Shown: positions 8,194 to 18,206, counted from the stretch's first letter. The stretch: 64,000 bases of DNA from Pseudomonadota bacterium (GCA_019351895.1 JABBOH010000025.1:1-64000); one strand, 5' to 3'. Notes: generated by a model from the letters alone, not told the origin. Made by a program: numbers and translations.

Positions 8194-9381
8194 ATGGATA
8201 AGACGACCAGCGCCGTTCCGGCCTCCGCCGCGACCACGCACCAGACCTTGAGGCAGGCGATCGACCACACCCTGTCCCACGGCCCCTCCTGGCTGCCGCC
8301 CTATGTCTGGAGCGCCGTCATCCTCATCCTGGCCGTATGCGTGGCGTTGCTGCTGCACCGGCTGACGCTCGCGCTCCTCAACCGTTTCTCGCCGCCCGGC
8401 AAGGTGCGCAACTTCTTCGATCTCCTCGTCGAGAACACGACAGGCCCCAGCCGTCTGGCCTACGTCGTATTCCTGCTCGCGGCGGCGCTGCCCGCGACTA
8501 ATTTCTCCTACGATACAACAATCGTGATCGCGCATGTGCTGCTGGTGGCCTTCGTTCTGCTCGTCGGCTGGACCGCCGTGCGAGCCTCGGAGATCGCCGC
8601 GACCCTCTACCTCCAGCGGTTCAGGACGGATGTCGACGACAACCTGCTGGCGCGTAAGCACCTCACCCAGATCCGCATCCTGAAGCGCGCCGGCGCGATC
8701 CTGATCGGCATCGTCACCGTCAGCGCCGCGCTGATGACCTTCAACGCCGTCCGCCAGTATGGGGTGAGCCTCTTTGCCTCGGCGGGCGCGGCAAGTTTGG
8801 TCGTCGGCCTCGCGGCCCGGCCGCTGCTCACCAACCTCATCGCCGGCGTGCAGATCGCCATTACCCAGCCTATCCGCCTGGAGGATGCGGTGATTGTCGA
8901 GGGCGAGTGGGGCTGGATCGAGGAGATCAGCAGCACCTATGTCGTGGTCCGCCTGTGGGACTGGCGGCGCATGATCGTGCCCATTTCCTACTTCCTCGAA
9001 AAGCCGTTCCAGAACTGGACGCGGGAATCGGGGGCGCTCATCGGCTCTGTCTATCTCTATGTCGACTACAGCATCCCGGTGCAGGCGATCCGTGCGAAGC
9101 TCACCGAGATCGCGGGCGACAGCCAGCTCTGCGACGGCAAGGTCGTCAATCTCCAGGTGAGCAACGCCCAGGCGAACGTCATCGAACTGCGCTGCCTCGT
9201 CAGCGCCCGCAATGCACCGCAGGCCTGGGATCTGCGGTGCGAGGTCCGGGAGAAGCTCATCGCCTTCATCCAGGCGGAATATCCGCATGCCCTGCCGCGC
9301 ACGCGGGTAGAGATGGAACGGGTCGGCGGCGATGACGCGATGCGGCGGGAGCCGCAAGTCGCGGAGCATGCGGTAATGTGA
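8194..9381 (+). CDS. MscS-family mechanosensitive ion channel
   Basis: A 395-residue membrane protein. Helices are visible at about residues 38-60, 87-105 and 109-130, followed by the pore-lining helix region (GVSLFASAGAASLVVGLAARPLLTN), rich in Ala/Gly as in MscS TM3. The beta domain follows (QIAITQPIRLEDAVIVEGEWGWIEEISSTYVVV, then WDWRRMIVPISYFLEKP), which is highly characteristic of the family. It probably releases solutes on hypo-osmotic shock. Shine-Dalgarno GAGGAG lies 8 bases before the ATG. It stands as a single gene or read-through from the acyltransferase. Confidence 0.93.
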   Translation: MDKTTSAVPASAATTHQTLRQAIDHTLSHGPSWLPPYVWSAVILILAVCVALLLHRLTLALLNRFSPPGKVRNFFDLLVENTTGPSRLAYVVFLLAAALPATNFSYDTTIVIAHVLLVAFVLLVGWTAVRASEIAATLYLQRFRTDVDDNLLARKHLTQIRILKRAGAILIGIVTVSAALMTFNAVRQYGVSLFASAGAASLVVGLAARPLLTNLIAGVQIAITQPIRLEDAVIVEGEWGWIEEISSTYVVVRLWDWRRMIVPISYFLEKPFQNWTRESGALIGSVYLYVDYSIPVQAIRAKLTEIAGDSQLCDGKVVNLQVSNAQANVIELRCLVSARNAPQAWDLRCEVREKLIAFIQAEYPHALPRTRVEMERVGGDDAMRREPQVAEHAVM

Positions 9382-9491
9382 AGCCAGTGCGGCCAAGCCC
9401 GCATGCGTTCTCTGGCGGAACAGGAAGATGGGGCTACCCGGTTCGGTCTAGCATCCCAGATAGAGACATAATAACGAGGAAGGCAGGAACG

Positions 9492-10889
9492 ATGGCTGCG
9501 GCAGCACCGACATCGGTGGCGTCCAAGAAGACGGGCGCTAACTACAGCTTCTTCACCGGCGGCATGGCGGCATTGGCCGGCCTCATGTTCGGCCTGGACA
9601 TCGGCGTCATCTCGGGGGCGCTCAAGTTCATCGGTGACGCGTTCCACGCGTCCGATGCCGCCAAGGAGTGGATCGTCAGCAGCATGATGTTCGGCGCCGC
9701 CCTCGGCGCCCTCGCGGCCGGCGTTCTCTCGTATCGGCTGGGACGCAAGGCATCGCTCATCCTCGGCGCCATCATCTTTGTCGTGGGCTCGCTCTTCTGC
9801 GCGTTCTCCTGGTCCATCGCCTCGCTGATCGTCGCCCGCATCGTGCTGGGCGTCGCCATCGGGATCGCGACCTTCACCGCGCCGCTCTATATCTCGGAGA
9901 TCGCGCCGCCGGCCAAGCGCGGCTCGATGATCTCGACCTACCAGCTGATGATCACCATCGGCATCCTCGCCGCCTTCATCTCCGACACGCTGCTGGCCTA
10001 TCTCGGCGCATGGCGCTGGATGCTCGGCATCGTCGCGGTGCCGGGCGCGCTCTTTCTGCTCGGCGTGCTCCGCCTGCCCAACAGCCCGCGCTGGCTCCTC
10101 ATGCGCGGTCGCTCGCGGGAGGCGCGGGAGGTGCTGCACGAGCTTCGCCAGAACGATCGCGTGGTCGACGACGAGGTGCGCGACATCGAGGAGCAGCTTC
10201 GCCGTCCGCAGGTGGGCTGGCAGCTGTTCCGCGGCAATTCGAACTTCCGGCGCTCGGTGTTCCTCGGCATCGCGCTGCAGGCGATCCAGCAGCTCACCGG
10301 GATCAACGTGGTCATGTACTACGCCCCGCACATCTTCGGGGCCGCCGGCTTCCAGGGCCATGCGCAGCTTTGGGGCACCGCGATCGTCGGGCTCGTCAAT
10401 GTCCTCGCGACCTTCCTCGCGATCGGCGTCGTCGACCGGCTGGGCCGGCGACCCGTGCTGATCGCGGGCTTCGCCACCATGACGGTCGGCATGGGCGTGC
10501 TCGGCTACATGCTCAGCATCGGCACGCTCAGCTTCGGCATGCAGATCTTCGCCGTCATCATGCTGCTGGTCTTCATCATCGGCTTCGCGACCTCCGCCGG
10601 GCCGCTGATCTGGGTGCTGTGTTCCGAGGTGCAGCCGACCAAGGGGCGAGACTTCGGCATCGCCGCCTCGACCCTCACCAACTGGGTCGCGAACTTCATC
10701 GTCGGCGTGACCTTCCTGTCCATGCTGCAAGGCCTCGGGAACGGCATCACCTTCGGCATCTACGCCGCGCTCAACGCCGCCTTCCTCTTGTTCACCTTCT
10801 TCATGGTGCCCGAGACCAAGGGCATCTCGCTTGAGAAGATCGAGGACAACCTCATGGAGGGAAAGCCGCTGCGCCACATCGGCGTCTGA
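9492..10889 (+). CDS. MFS sugar:proton symporter (sugar porter family)
   Basis: A 465-residue 12-helix transporter of the GalP/XylE sugar porter family. Evidence: MFGLDIGVISGALKFI in helix 1, the RLGRK loop after helix 2, PLYISEIAPPAKRGSM after helix 4, QQLTGINVVMYYAPHIF in helix 7, DRLGRRPVLIAG after helix 8 and PETKGISLEKIE at the C-terminus. ATG at 9492 follows a GAGGAAGG Shine-Dalgarno. The Gln-Gln-X-X-Gly-Ile-Asn motif binds hexoses or pentoses in characterised relatives, so D-galactose, glucose, xylose or similar is likely. It is followed by a strong hairpin terminator. Confidence 0.93.
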   Translation: MAAAAPTSVASKKTGANYSFFTGGMAALAGLMFGLDIGVISGALKFIGDAFHASDAAKEWIVSSMMFGAALGALAAGVLSYRLGRKASLILGAIIFVVGSLFCAFSWSIASLIVARIVLGVAIGIATFTAPLYISEIAPPAKRGSMISTYQLMITIGILAAFISDTLLAYLGAWRWMLGIVAVPGALFLLGVLRLPNSPRWLLMRGRSREAREVLHELRQNDRVVDDEVRDIEEQLRRPQVGWQLFRGNSNFRRSVFLGIALQAIQQLTGINVVMYYAPHIFGAAGFQGHAQLWGTAIVGLVNVLATFLAIGVVDRLGRRPVLIAGFATMTVGMGVLGYMLSIGTLSFGMQIFAVIMLLVFIIGFATSAGPLIWVLCSEVQPTKGRDFGIAASTLTNWVANFIVGVTFLSMLQGLGNGITFGIYAALNAAFLLFTFFMVPETKGISLEKIEDNLMEGKPLRHIGV

Positions 10890-10897
10890 GGCGCATA

Positions 10898-10930
10898 GGC
10901 GCGGGCGCCGACCGGCGCCCGCGCCTTGTG
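10898..10930 (+). terminator. Strong hairpin terminator after the sugar porter
   Basis: A perfect 12-bp stem, GGCGCGGGCGCC (10898-10909) with GGCGCCCGCGCC (10914-10925), closes on a 4-base loop GACC and is followed by TTGTGT. It lies 9 bases after the sugar porter stop. Confidence 0.7.
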
Positions 10931-11003
10931 TGCGGCATGGCGCTTGCTAGGCTGGGCGTCGCACCGGAGGATGGTTTCCACCCTCCACCCGAAAGGCCAG
11001 CCG

Positions 11004-12485
11004 ATGATCCGCACAGGCGACCAGTATCGAGACTCCATCCGGGACGGGCGCCGCGTCTGGATCAACGGCGAGCGTGTCGCCGACGTGACCCGCCACCCCA
11101 TGTTCAAGCCGATCGTCGACATCCGCGCCCGCATCTACGACATGCAGCACGAGGCGGAATTTGCGCCCGTCATGTCCTACCGGGACGATATGGGCGGTCT
11201 TTCCTCGGTCGGCATGAAGCTGCCGCATACCCAGGCGGACTGGCACGCCAAGCGGGCGGCGACCGACGCCGTGCTGGACGAGGTGGGCGGCATCGTCACC
11301 CGGGTGGGCGACGAGACCGTGGGCGAGGTCTGGTCCCTTTTCGACGGCCGCGAGGTGCTGGATGCCGTCGATCCCCAGTTCTCGGAGAACGTCCGCCGCC
11401 ATATCGACCGCGTCGTGCGGAACGACCCCTTCCATGTCTCGGCCAACACCGATCCGAAGGGCGACCGCTCCAAACGGCCGCAGGACCAGGACCCGGACAT
11501 GCTGCTGCATGTGGTGCGGGAAACGGACGCCGGCATCGTCGTGCGCGGCGCGAAGTTCGAGACGGCGGCCGCCTACGCCAATCAGGCCTTCACCAAGCCG
11601 ACCATCGCGAACTGGGGCGACGCCGAGCTTTCCGACTACGCCGTCGGCTTCATCTGCGACCTCGGCGCGCCTAATCTGCGCTTCATCTGCCGCACCGGTT
11701 TCGCGACCCGCGCGCCGGTGGAGGACTACCCGCTCTCCAACCGTTTCGACGAGGTGGAGACGCTCGTGATCTACGACGACGTGCTGATCCCGTGGGAGAA
11801 TGTGCTGTTCTACCGGCACACGAAGGCAGCGACCTTCATCCGCGCCACGCTGCACCGCTACAGCGCCTTCGCCTTCGTGCAGCGCAACCTCAAATTCGCC
11901 GACATGATGATCGGCGCCGCGCTCTACAACGCGAAACAGACGGGGCTCGAGCGTCAGCAGGCGGTGCAGGAGAAGCTGGCGCAGCTTGCCTGCTACCGCG
12001 AGGGGATCAACGCGCATCTCACTGCCGCCATCGCGACCGCTGAGCGCAGCCCGGGCGGGTTGATGATGCCCAATCAATCGCTGCTGATGACGGGTCGTGT
12101 CTTCGCCTGCTCCCAGCTGCATGAGATGATGCACCTCGCGCGCGAACTCTGCGGCGGGCAGATCTGCGTGACGCCCGATGTCGCGGCCTTCCGCGATCCC
12201 GAGACGGGGCCGTGGCTCGAGAAATACTACTCCGTCAACGACGAGTGGCAGGCGGAGGATCGCCGCAAGCTCCTGGCCCTCGCGCGCGACCTGCTCAACT
12301 CGGACTATGCAGGCCACCGGCTGACCTTCCAGCTTTTCGCGCAGGCGCCGCCGTTCGCGCATCTAGCCGCCGTCTATCGCAACTTCGATTGGGATGAGCC
12401 GCTGCGCTTCGTCCATCGCGCGGCGGGCCTGTCGGATCGCGTGCCGGGCGGCGCGCTCCCCCGGCGGCGCGAGGCGGCGGAGTAG
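11004..12485 (+). CDS. 4-hydroxyphenylacetate 3-monooxygenase (HpaB) family flavin-dependent oxygenase
   Basis: A 493-residue protein of the HpaB/PvcC/TftD class, which uses reduced FAD from a separate reductase to hydroxylate phenols. The N-terminus is diagnostic: TGDQYRDSIRDGRRVWINGE and RVADVTRHPMFKPIVD. Later blocks include TDPKGDRSKRP, DDVLIPWENVLFYRH and RELCGGQICVTPD. The acyl-CoA-dehydrogenase-like fold and length are normal. No HpaC-type flavin reductase is nearby, so it must borrow one from elsewhere. The Rid-family gene starts 5 bases after its stop, so the two are surely one operon. The substrate is unknown. Confidence 0.9.
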   Translation: MIRTGDQYRDSIRDGRRVWINGERVADVTRHPMFKPIVDIRARIYDMQHEAEFAPVMSYRDDMGGLSSVGMKLPHTQADWHAKRAATDAVLDEVGGIVTRVGDETVGEVWSLFDGREVLDAVDPQFSENVRRHIDRVVRNDPFHVSANTDPKGDRSKRPQDQDPDMLLHVVRETDAGIVVRGAKFETAAAYANQAFTKPTIANWGDAELSDYAVGFICDLGAPNLRFICRTGFATRAPVEDYPLSNRFDEVETLVIYDDVLIPWENVLFYRHTKAATFIRATLHRYSAFAFVQRNLKFADMMIGAALYNAKQTGLERQQAVQEKLAQLACYREGINAHLTAAIATAERSPGGLMMPNQSLLMTGRVFACSQLHEMMHLARELCGGQICVTPDVAAFRDPETGPWLEKYYSVNDEWQAEDRRKLLALARDLLNSDYAGHRLTFQLFAQAPPFAHLAAVYRNFDWDEPLRFVHRAAGLSDRVPGGALPRRREAAE

Positions 12486-12490
12486 GCGCG

Positions 12491-12901
12491 ATGATCCATC
12501 GCCGCATCCGCCCCTTCAACACGCGCGACACCTACCCCGAGCAGAACCTCGACAACGATCTCTGTCAGGCGGTCGTCGCCGGTCGCACCGTCTATCTGCG
12601 CGGGCAGGTGCCGCAGGATCTCGACACGCGGGAGAACGTGGCGGTCGGCGATCCCGCGGGGCAGGCCGAGAAGGTCATGCAGAACATCGACCTGCTGCTG
12701 CGGGAATGCGGCTCCGAACTCGCGCATATCTGCAAGGTCACGGTCTATCTGACCGACATCCGGTATCGCGAGCCGGTCTACCGCGTGGCCGGGCGCTGGC
12801 TGCGCGGCGTCTTCCCGGTCTTCACCGGGCTGGTCGTGATGGCGCTCGCGCGGCCCGAATGGCTGGTCGAGATCGACGTGATCGCCGAGATGCCCGACTA
12901 G
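12491..12901 (+). CDS. Rid-family (YjgF/YER057c/UK114) protein lacking the canonical arginine
   Basis: A 136-residue protein with the Rid fold: GRTVYLRGQVPQDL early, QNIDLLLRECGSELAHICKVTVYLTD in the middle and LVEIDVIAEMPD at the end. In RidA an arginine in the segment before the last strand binds the 2-aminoacrylate carboxylate. Here that segment reads FTGLVVMALARPEW, with no arginine at the expected place. This fits the non-deaminase Rid subfamilies (Rid4-7 type) rather than RidA. Fused in an operon with the HpaB-type oxygenase, it may handle a reactive product of that reaction. That role is inference. Confidence 0.9.
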   Translation: MIHRRIRPFNTRDTYPEQNLDNDLCQAVVAGRTVYLRGQVPQDLDTRENVAVGDPAGQAEKVMQNIDLLLRECGSELAHICKVTVYLTDIRYREPVYRVAGRWLRGVFPVFTGLVVMALARPEWLVEIDVIAEMPD

Positions 12902-12904
12902 TCC

Positions 12905-13666
12905 TCAGTCCAGCGCCGAGATGTGGCCCGCCCACAGCACCGGCCCCTGCGGCAGCCCGGTCGTCGAGCCGCCCTTCTGCTCCAGGCTCACCATCAGCTG
13001 CATCGGCGCATGCACGGACGCCGGCAGCGTCACCGTCTGCCCCACCTTCGAGATGACGCCAAGCGCTTTCGGCACCGTCTCGCCATCCGGCAGCGCCCAA
13101 AGCTCCAGATCCTTGCCCTGGGCGAGCGCCACGCGTTCCAGCGGCTTGAGAACGATCCTCTTGTCCGGCGCGGCCTCGGCGACGAAGGCGGGGGCGCCAC
13201 CCTTCGGCGGCGCCAGCACCGCGCTCGCCACCGGAATTTCGGCGGCAGGGGGCGCCGGACGGTTGACCACCGCGAGGATCGCGATGGCGGCGGCGAGGCC
13301 GAAGCCCAAGCCCGTCATGCCGCGCCAGAAGCCGACCGCGTTCCAGAACCCGCGCCCGCGCGACCTGCCGAGCCGGGTCGGCGACCCGAGCGGCTCGCTG
13401 GCTCGCAGGGGCGCGGCCTTGGGCGTCAGCGGCGCCGCGGTCAGTCCGCAGGATTGTTCGACGCGAGGCCACAGGTCGGCCGGGGGCGCGACCGGAGGCA
13501 CGATAGCGGCCATGGGCGCGAGCCGGATCTCCCAGGCGCCGATGGCCCGGTTCAGTGCGTCGTCCCTGTCGGCGCGGCGGATGACCTCCTCGCGCTCGGT
13601 GCCGGCCAGCACGCCCAGGACATATTCAGCGGCGAGCAGATCGCGCTCGTCTCCGGTGTCGCTCAT
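12905..13666 (-). CDS. RskA-type anti-sigma factor
   Basis: A 253-residue single-pass membrane protein. The N-terminal anti-sigma domain includes LLAAEYVLGVLAGTEREEV, the conserved start of RskA/ChrR-type anti-sigma factors. A transmembrane helix follows at about residues 115-133 (GLGFGLAAAIAILAVV). The periplasmic C-terminal RskA domain (PF10099) carries KDLELWALPDGETVPKALG and an SLEQKGGSTTGLPQGPVL block. ATG at 13666 overlaps the sigma factor stop (ATGA), so the pair is coupled. It holds its sigma factor at the membrane until a signal releases it. The 3' end stops 3 bases from the Rid-family gene. Confidence 0.9.
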   Translation of the reverse strand: MSDTGDERDLLAAEYVLGVLAGTEREEVIRRADRDDALNRAIGAWEIRLAPMAAIVPPVAPPADLWPRVEQSCGLTAAPLTPKAAPLRASEPLGSPTRLGRSRGRGFWNAVGFWRGMTGLGFGLAAAIAILAVVNRPAPPAAEIPVASAVLAPPKGGAPAFVAEAAPDKRIVLKPLERVALAQGKDLELWALPDGETVPKALGVISKVGQTVTLPASVHAPMQLMVSLEQKGGSTTGLPQGPVLWAGHISALD

Positions 13667-14190
13667 GATTCGAGGCACCGTTTCAGACTGGCGAGCGAGC
13701 GGCGAATCCACGATTTGATGGTGCCGAGCGGCGTCGCGGTCTTCTCCGCGAGCTCGCTGTGCGAAAGGCCGTCGGCATAGGCCATCATCAGCAGGCTCCG
13801 GCGGTCCGGCTCCAGCTCCTCGAGGCATTGCCGGAGTGCCGCGCCCTCGGCGCTTGTGACGAGCTGGGCCAGGGCATCGGGGCTGTCGTCTTCCTGTTCG
13901 GGCGGCTCATAGCCCGGCCGTTCGCGCACGCGCCGCCGCGTGATGTCGAGCGCGCGGTAGCGGACGATGCTGGTCAGCCAGGCGCCTGCGGCCCCGCGTT
14001 CGGGATCGAAACGCACCGCCTGGTTCCAGACCTGGACAAAGGCATCATGCGTCGCGTCCGCCGCCAGCCCGGGATCCCGGGTGATCCGCAACGCCAGCCC
14101 GTGCAGCCGGGCGGATTGATTGTCGTAGAGGGCGCGGAACGCTGCCCGATCGCCGGACGCGCACCGGGTCAGCAACATGGTGAGTTCCAT
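13663..14190 (-). CDS. ECF sigma factor (SigK/ECF19-like)
   Basis: A 175-residue sigma-70 family factor with region 2 (LYDNQSARLHGLALRITRD to DAFVQVW) and region 4 (LMMAYADGLSHSELAEKTATPLGTIKSWIRRSLASLK). The linker carries a short acidic insert. Its pairing with an RskA-type anti-sigma factor is typical of the ECF19/SigK group. ATG at 14190 gives the usual compact length; an upstream in-frame ATG would add 51 unlikely residues. The regulon is unknown. An autoregulated promoter would be expected in 14191-14397, but I could not pick a convincing ECF motif there. Confidence 0.92.
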   Translation of the reverse strand: MELTMLLTRCASGDRAAFRALYDNQSARLHGLALRITRDPGLAADATHDAFVQVWNQAVRFDPERGAAGAWLTSIVRYRALDITRRRVRERPGYEPPEQEDDSPDALAQLVTSAEGAALRQCLEELEPDRRSLLMMAYADGLSHSELAEKTATPLGTIKSWIRRSLASLKRCLES

Positions 14191-14397
14191 GTCGCTGTCG
14201 TCCCGCGAGCCGCTGCGCTGAGTAAGCAGACTTGGACACCCCTGGATGGCCCGCACGTGGCGCGCGGATTGCCTGGACCGCATATTGCGCGGCTGGCTCG
14301 GCGACGCAAGCCGAACCCCGGTCCCTGTCAATGCGCTAGCCATGGCCGAAGCCCCTTCCGCGTCCTGTGCGAGGCCGGATCGGCCTTCACCGTAAGA

Positions 14398-15876
14398 CTA
14401 CGCGGATGGACCTGCGGCGGATGCCGCCAGCGCCATCAGGCCCGCGACATCGCAGTGCCGCGCGAGATGCGCGGCAAGTTCGTCTAGTGTCGATTCGACC
14501 TCGCAAGAGTGGCGGCGCGTGCTGGGGGCTGCGCCAAACCGCGCAAGCCAGGCACTCCGCTGGGCATCATCGGTAAAGAATCCATGGATATAGCTGCCGA
14601 TTGCGCGACCGCTGCGCGAGCGTGCGCCATCAACCCGTCCGTCCGAGAGGCGCACGACTGGCCGGGCCGTGTCCGCGCCCGTCGTCACACCCATATGCAT
14701 CTCATAGCCGTGCAGCGGCGTAAGGTCGTCAACCGTCATTCCGCTGACGGCGCGAAGCTGCTTCGGCCCCCGCAACGCGGTGGCGACATCGAGCAGCCCG
14801 AGGCCCGCAACGGATGCGGGCGGCCCTTCGATCCCCTCGGGATCGGCGATGCTTCGTCCGAGCATCTGGTAGCCGCCGCAGAGGCCGAGGACATGGCCGC
14901 CCCGCCTGACATGGGCGACGATGTCTGAGTCCCAGCCACAGGCGCGCAGCACCGCGAGATCCGCGATGGTGGTCTTGGACCCCGGCAGGATGACGAGGTC
15001 GCAGTCGGCGGGGATGGGCTCGCCGTGACGCAGCAGCCGGAGGTCGACCGCCGGTTCCGCGCGCAACGGGTCGAGGTCATCGAAATTGGCGATCCCCGGC
15101 AGCACCGGCACGGCTATCCGAAACGGGGCGTCGAGGCGGCGGGTGCCGGTGGCGAGGTCGGCCGCATCCTCGGCCGGCAGGCGATGGGCGTCCTCGAAGA
15201 ACGGCACGAGGCCGAGCGGCGTCCAGCCGGTGCGGGCGGCGATCAGCGCCATGCCGTCCGCGAACAGCGTGGCGTCGCCGCGCATCCGGTTGACGATGAA
15301 GCCGCCGATGAGCGCCGCATCGGCGGGGTCGAGCACCGCCTGCGTGCCGACGAGGCTCGCGATGACGCCGCCGCGGTCGATATCGCCGACGAGGACCACC
15401 GGCACCCCGGCGGCGCAAGCGAAGCCCATGTTCGCTATGTCGTTCCGCCGCAGATTGACCTCGGAGGCGCTGCCCGCGCCTTCGACGATGACGATGTCGC
15501 AGTCGGCCCGCAGCCGGGCGAAGCTCTCCAGCACATGCGGCAGCAACTTCGGCTTGAGGCTTTGGTAGTCTCGCGCGCGGGCCTGCCCCCAGACCTGCCC
15601 CTGCACGATGATCTGAGATCCCACCTCGCTCTGCGGCTTGAGCAGCACGGGGTTCATGTGGACCGAGGGCGTGACCCCGCAAGCCAGCGCCTGCAGTGCC
15701 TGGGCGCGGCCGATCTCGCCGCCATCGGCGGTCACGGCGGCGTTGTTCGACATGTTCTGCGGCTTGAAGGGCCGCACGCGAAGCCCCTGGCGCGTCAGCG
15801 CCCGGCAGAGCCCGGCGACGAGCAGGGACTTGCCCACGCTCGACCCTGTGCCCTGCAGCATCAGCGCAAGGGTCAC
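14398..15876 (-). CDS. cobQ: Cobyric acid synthase
   Basis: A 492-residue amidotransferase that amidates four side chains of adenosylcobyrinic a,c-diamide in cobalamin synthesis. The N-terminal dethiobiotin-synthetase-like ATPase has [17 protein letters not shown] (P-loop) and [11 protein letters not shown]. The C-terminal glutaminase domain has the nucleophile in [11 protein letters not shown] and the His in GSYIHGFF. Length is normal. It starts 7 bases after the parC stop, so it may be read through from parC. No other cobalamin gene and no B12 riboswitch are visible nearby, so the rest of the pathway must lie elsewhere. Confidence 0.96.
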   Translation of the reverse strand: MTLALMLQGTGSSVGKSLLVAGLCRALTRQGLRVRPFKPQNMSNNAAVTADGGEIGRAQALQALACGVTPSVHMNPVLLKPQSEVGSQIIVQGQVWGQARARDYQSLKPKLLPHVLESFARLRADCDIVIVEGAGSASEVNLRRNDIANMGFACAAGVPVVLVGDIDRGGVIASLVGTQAVLDPADAALIGGFIVNRMRGDATLFADGMALIAARTGWTPLGLVPFFEDAHRLPAEDAADLATGTRRLDAPFRIAVPVLPGIANFDDLDPLRAEPAVDLRLLRHGEPIPADCDLVILPGSKTTIADLAVLRACGWDSDIVAHVRRGGHVLGLCGGYQMLGRSIADPEGIEGPPASVAGLGLLDVATALRGPKQLRAVSGMTVDDLTPLHGYEMHMGVTTGADTARPVVRLSDGRVDGARSRSGRAIGSYIHGFFTDDAQRSAWLARFGAAPSTRRHSCEVESTLDELAAHLARHCDVAGLMALAASAAGPSA

Positions 15877-15883
15877 GCGGGCG

Positions 15884-18106
15884 TCACGCCCCGAAGCGGC
15901 CGTTCTTCGGGAAGCCGACCGGCGGCTGCCGTCCCGTCTGCGCCCGGCTGCCGAGCCAGTCCTTGAGGTTCGTCTCCGTGCGGACCCGCTCGCCCGATTT
16001 CCAGCTCAGCCCGTCCGCGAGGCGGAAGATACGGGCGTCGGCGATGCCGCCGTCCTTGTAGCGCTGCAGCTGCACGCCGGTGCCACGCGCCATCTCCGGC
16101 ACCTCGGCCAGCGGAAAGACCAGCATCTTCCGGTTCTCGCCGACGACCGCGATGTGGTCGCCGTCGCCCACCAGCACGGCGAGCGTCAGCTCCTCCCCGG
16201 GCTTCACCGCCATCACCTGCTTGCCCGCGCGCCGTTCGGACAGCAGATCGTCGGCGCCCACGATGAAGCCACGCCCCGGCGTCGACGCCAGCAGGTAACG
16301 GGCGCCCTCGGCCCAGGCGAACAGCGCCACCACCTCGTCCTCGTTGCCGAATTCAGCCATCAGCCGGATGGGCTGCCCGTCGCCGCGTCCGCGCGGGATC
16401 TCGCTCGCCTTGAGCGTATAGGCGCGTCCGTTCGTCGCCAGCAGGCAAAGCCTGTCTGTCGTATCGCATGCGAGCGTCAGCCGCAGCGAATCGCCTTCCT
16501 TGAAGCGCAGATCGGCATCATTTGCGACCTGCCCCTTGACCGCGCGAATCCACCCCTTGTTCGACAGGATGACTGTGATCGCCTCACGCTCGACGAGCGC
16601 TGACTCGTCAATGGTGACCATCGCGGGAGCCGTGCCGATCGCCGTCCGCCGATCCCCGAGCGGACCGGAGCCGAAGCTCGCGCGCGTTTTCTCAAGCTCG
16701 CTCACGATCTTTTCCCAGCGCTGCTTTTCGCTGCCGAGCAACGTGCGGAGGTCTTTTGCCTCCTTCGTCAGAGACTTGTGCTCCTTCCGCAGCTCGATTT
16801 CCTCCAACCTGCGAAGCGAGCGGAGCCGCATGTTGAGGATCGCCTCGGCCTGCAGGTCGGTCAGTTCGAAGCGCTTCATCAGCGCCGGCTTCGGCTCGTC
16901 CTCCTCCCGGATGATGCGGATCACCTCATCGAGATTGAGGAAGACCGCGAGGTAGCCGTCGAGAATTTCGAGCCGCCGCTCGATCGCCGCGAGCCGGTGG
17001 CCGGACCGGCGGACGAGCACCTCCTGCCGATGATCGAGCCAGGCGCGCAGCACCTCCCGCAGCGGCATCACGCGCGGCGTGCGGGATGCGTCGAGCACGT
17101 TCATGTTGAGCGGAAACCGCGTCTCCAGCGCCGAGGTGCGGAACAGGCTCTCCATCAGCATGGCGGGCTCGACCGTTCGCGCCTTGGGTTCCAGCACGAG
17201 CCGCACCTTCTCGGCACTCTCGTCGCGGATATCGGCGAGCAGCGGCAGCTTCTTGTCTTCCAGCAGCTGGGCGATCTGCTCGATCAGGCGCGACTTCTGC
17301 ACCTGATAGGGGATCTCGGTGACCACGATCGACCAGGTACCGTGCTTCCCCTGCTCCACGGACCAGCGCGCGCGCAGGCGAAAGCCGCCGCGGCCTGTCT
17401 CGTAGGACTGCAGCAGAGAGGCCCTGTCCTCCACCAGCTCCCCGCCGGTCGGAAAATCGGGGCCGGGCATGAACTGCAGCAGCTCGGCGGTCGTCGCCTC
17501 GGGTTTGCGGATCAGCAGAACGGCGGCGGCACAAAGCTCGCCCGCATTGTGGGGCGGGATGGAGGTCGCCATGCCGACCGCGATGCCCGCCGCGCCATTG
17601 GCCAGCAGGTTGGGGAAGTTCCCCGGCAGCACGAGCGGCTCCTGCTCCTCGCCATCATAGGTCGCGCGGAAATCGACCGCATCCTGGTCGATACCCTCCA
17701 GCAGGGCCTGGGCGATGGCCGTCAGCCGCGCCTCGGTGTAGCGCATCGCCGCCGGGTTATCGCCGTCGATATTGCCGAAATTGCCCTGACCCTCGATCAG
17801 CGGGTAGCGGACCGAGAAATCCTGGGCGAGCCGCACCATGGCCTCGTAGATCGAGGCGTCGCCATGGGGATGGAACTTGCCCATCACGTCGCCGACGACG
17901 CGGGCGCATTTCTTGAACCCGGAGGTGGGGTCGAGCCGCAGCTGGTGCATGGCGTAGATCAGGCGGCGATGGACCGGCTTCAGCCCGTCCCGCACGTCCG
18001 GCAGGCTGCGGGACATGATGGTCGAGAGCGCATAGGCTAGGTAGCGCTCGCTGAGCGCGCCCGACAGGGGCGTTTCCTCGATGTGGCCGGCAAGGTCGTC
18101 AGGCAT
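15884..18106 (-). CDS. parC: DNA topoisomerase IV subunit A
   Basis: A 740-residue type IIA topoisomerase A subunit that, with ParE, decatenates replicated chromosomes. The breakage-reunion domain carries the active tyrosine in [36 protein letters not shown] is at residues 26-51. The quinolone-determining region reads [12 protein letters not shown], with alanine at residue 84 where E. coli ParC has Ser80. The C-terminal beta-pinwheel is shorter than in GyrA and lacks the full GyrA box, supporting ParC. ATG at 18106. Confidence 0.95.
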   Translation of the reverse strand: MPDDLAGHIEETPLSGALSERYLAYALSTIMSRSLPDVRDGLKPVHRRLIYAMHQLRLDPTSGFKKCARVVGDVMGKFHPHGDASIYEAMVRLAQDFSVRYPLIEGQGNFGNIDGDNPAAMRYTEARLTAIAQALLEGIDQDAVDFRATYDGEEQEPLVLPGNFPNLLANGAAGIAVGMATSIPPHNAGELCAAAVLLIRKPEATTAELLQFMPGPDFPTGGELVEDRASLLQSYETGRGGFRLRARWSVEQGKHGTWSIVVTEIPYQVQKSRLIEQIAQLLEDKKLPLLADIRDESAEKVRLVLEPKARTVEPAMLMESLFRTSALETRFPLNMNVLDASRTPRVMPLREVLRAWLDHRQEVLVRRSGHRLAAIERRLEILDGYLAVFLNLDEVIRIIREEDEPKPALMKRFELTDLQAEAILNMRLRSLRRLEEIELRKEHKSLTKEAKDLRTLLGSEKQRWEKIVSELEKTRASFGSGPLGDRRTAIGTAPAMVTIDESALVEREAITVILSNKGWIRAVKGQVANDADLRFKEGDSLRLTLACDTTDRLCLLATNGRAYTLKASEIPRGRGDGQPIRLMAEFGNEDEVVALFAWAEGARYLLASTPGRGFIVGADDLLSERRAGKQVMAVKPGEELTLAVLVGDGDHIAVVGENRKMLVFPLAEVPEMARGTGVQLQRYKDGGIADARIFRLADGLSWKSGERVRTETNLKDWLGSRAQTGRQPPVGFPKNGRFGA

Positions 18107-18175
18107 GGGGGCTCTCCGGAGGAGATCAGGGCAAGGACTGTGCCCGGTTCTTCAGTCAGAAAAAGAACGAGGCAT

Positions 18176-18196
18176 CTTCCTTTTCGGAAAAGGAAG
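18176..18196. terminator. Perfect 21-base palindrome between recO and parC, possible terminator
   Basis: CTTCCTTTTC (18176-18185) and GAAAAGGAAG (18187-18196) are exact reverse complements around one G. The palindrome lies 10 bases after the recO stop on the minus strand. A T-rich stretch follows 12-20 bases downstream on that strand, so intrinsic termination is possible but not textbook. Confidence 0.4.
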
Positions 18197-18206
18197 CAAA
18201 AAGCTT

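Noticed and set aside
9467-9472. CATAAT as a -10 box for the sugar porter
   Set aside because: It resembles a -10 element, but no credible -35 box lies 16-18 bases upstream, so no promoter was called.
15877-15883. B12 riboswitch upstream of cobQ
   Set aside because: Only 7 bases separate cobQ from parC, leaving no room for one, and no B12-box sequence is visible near by.
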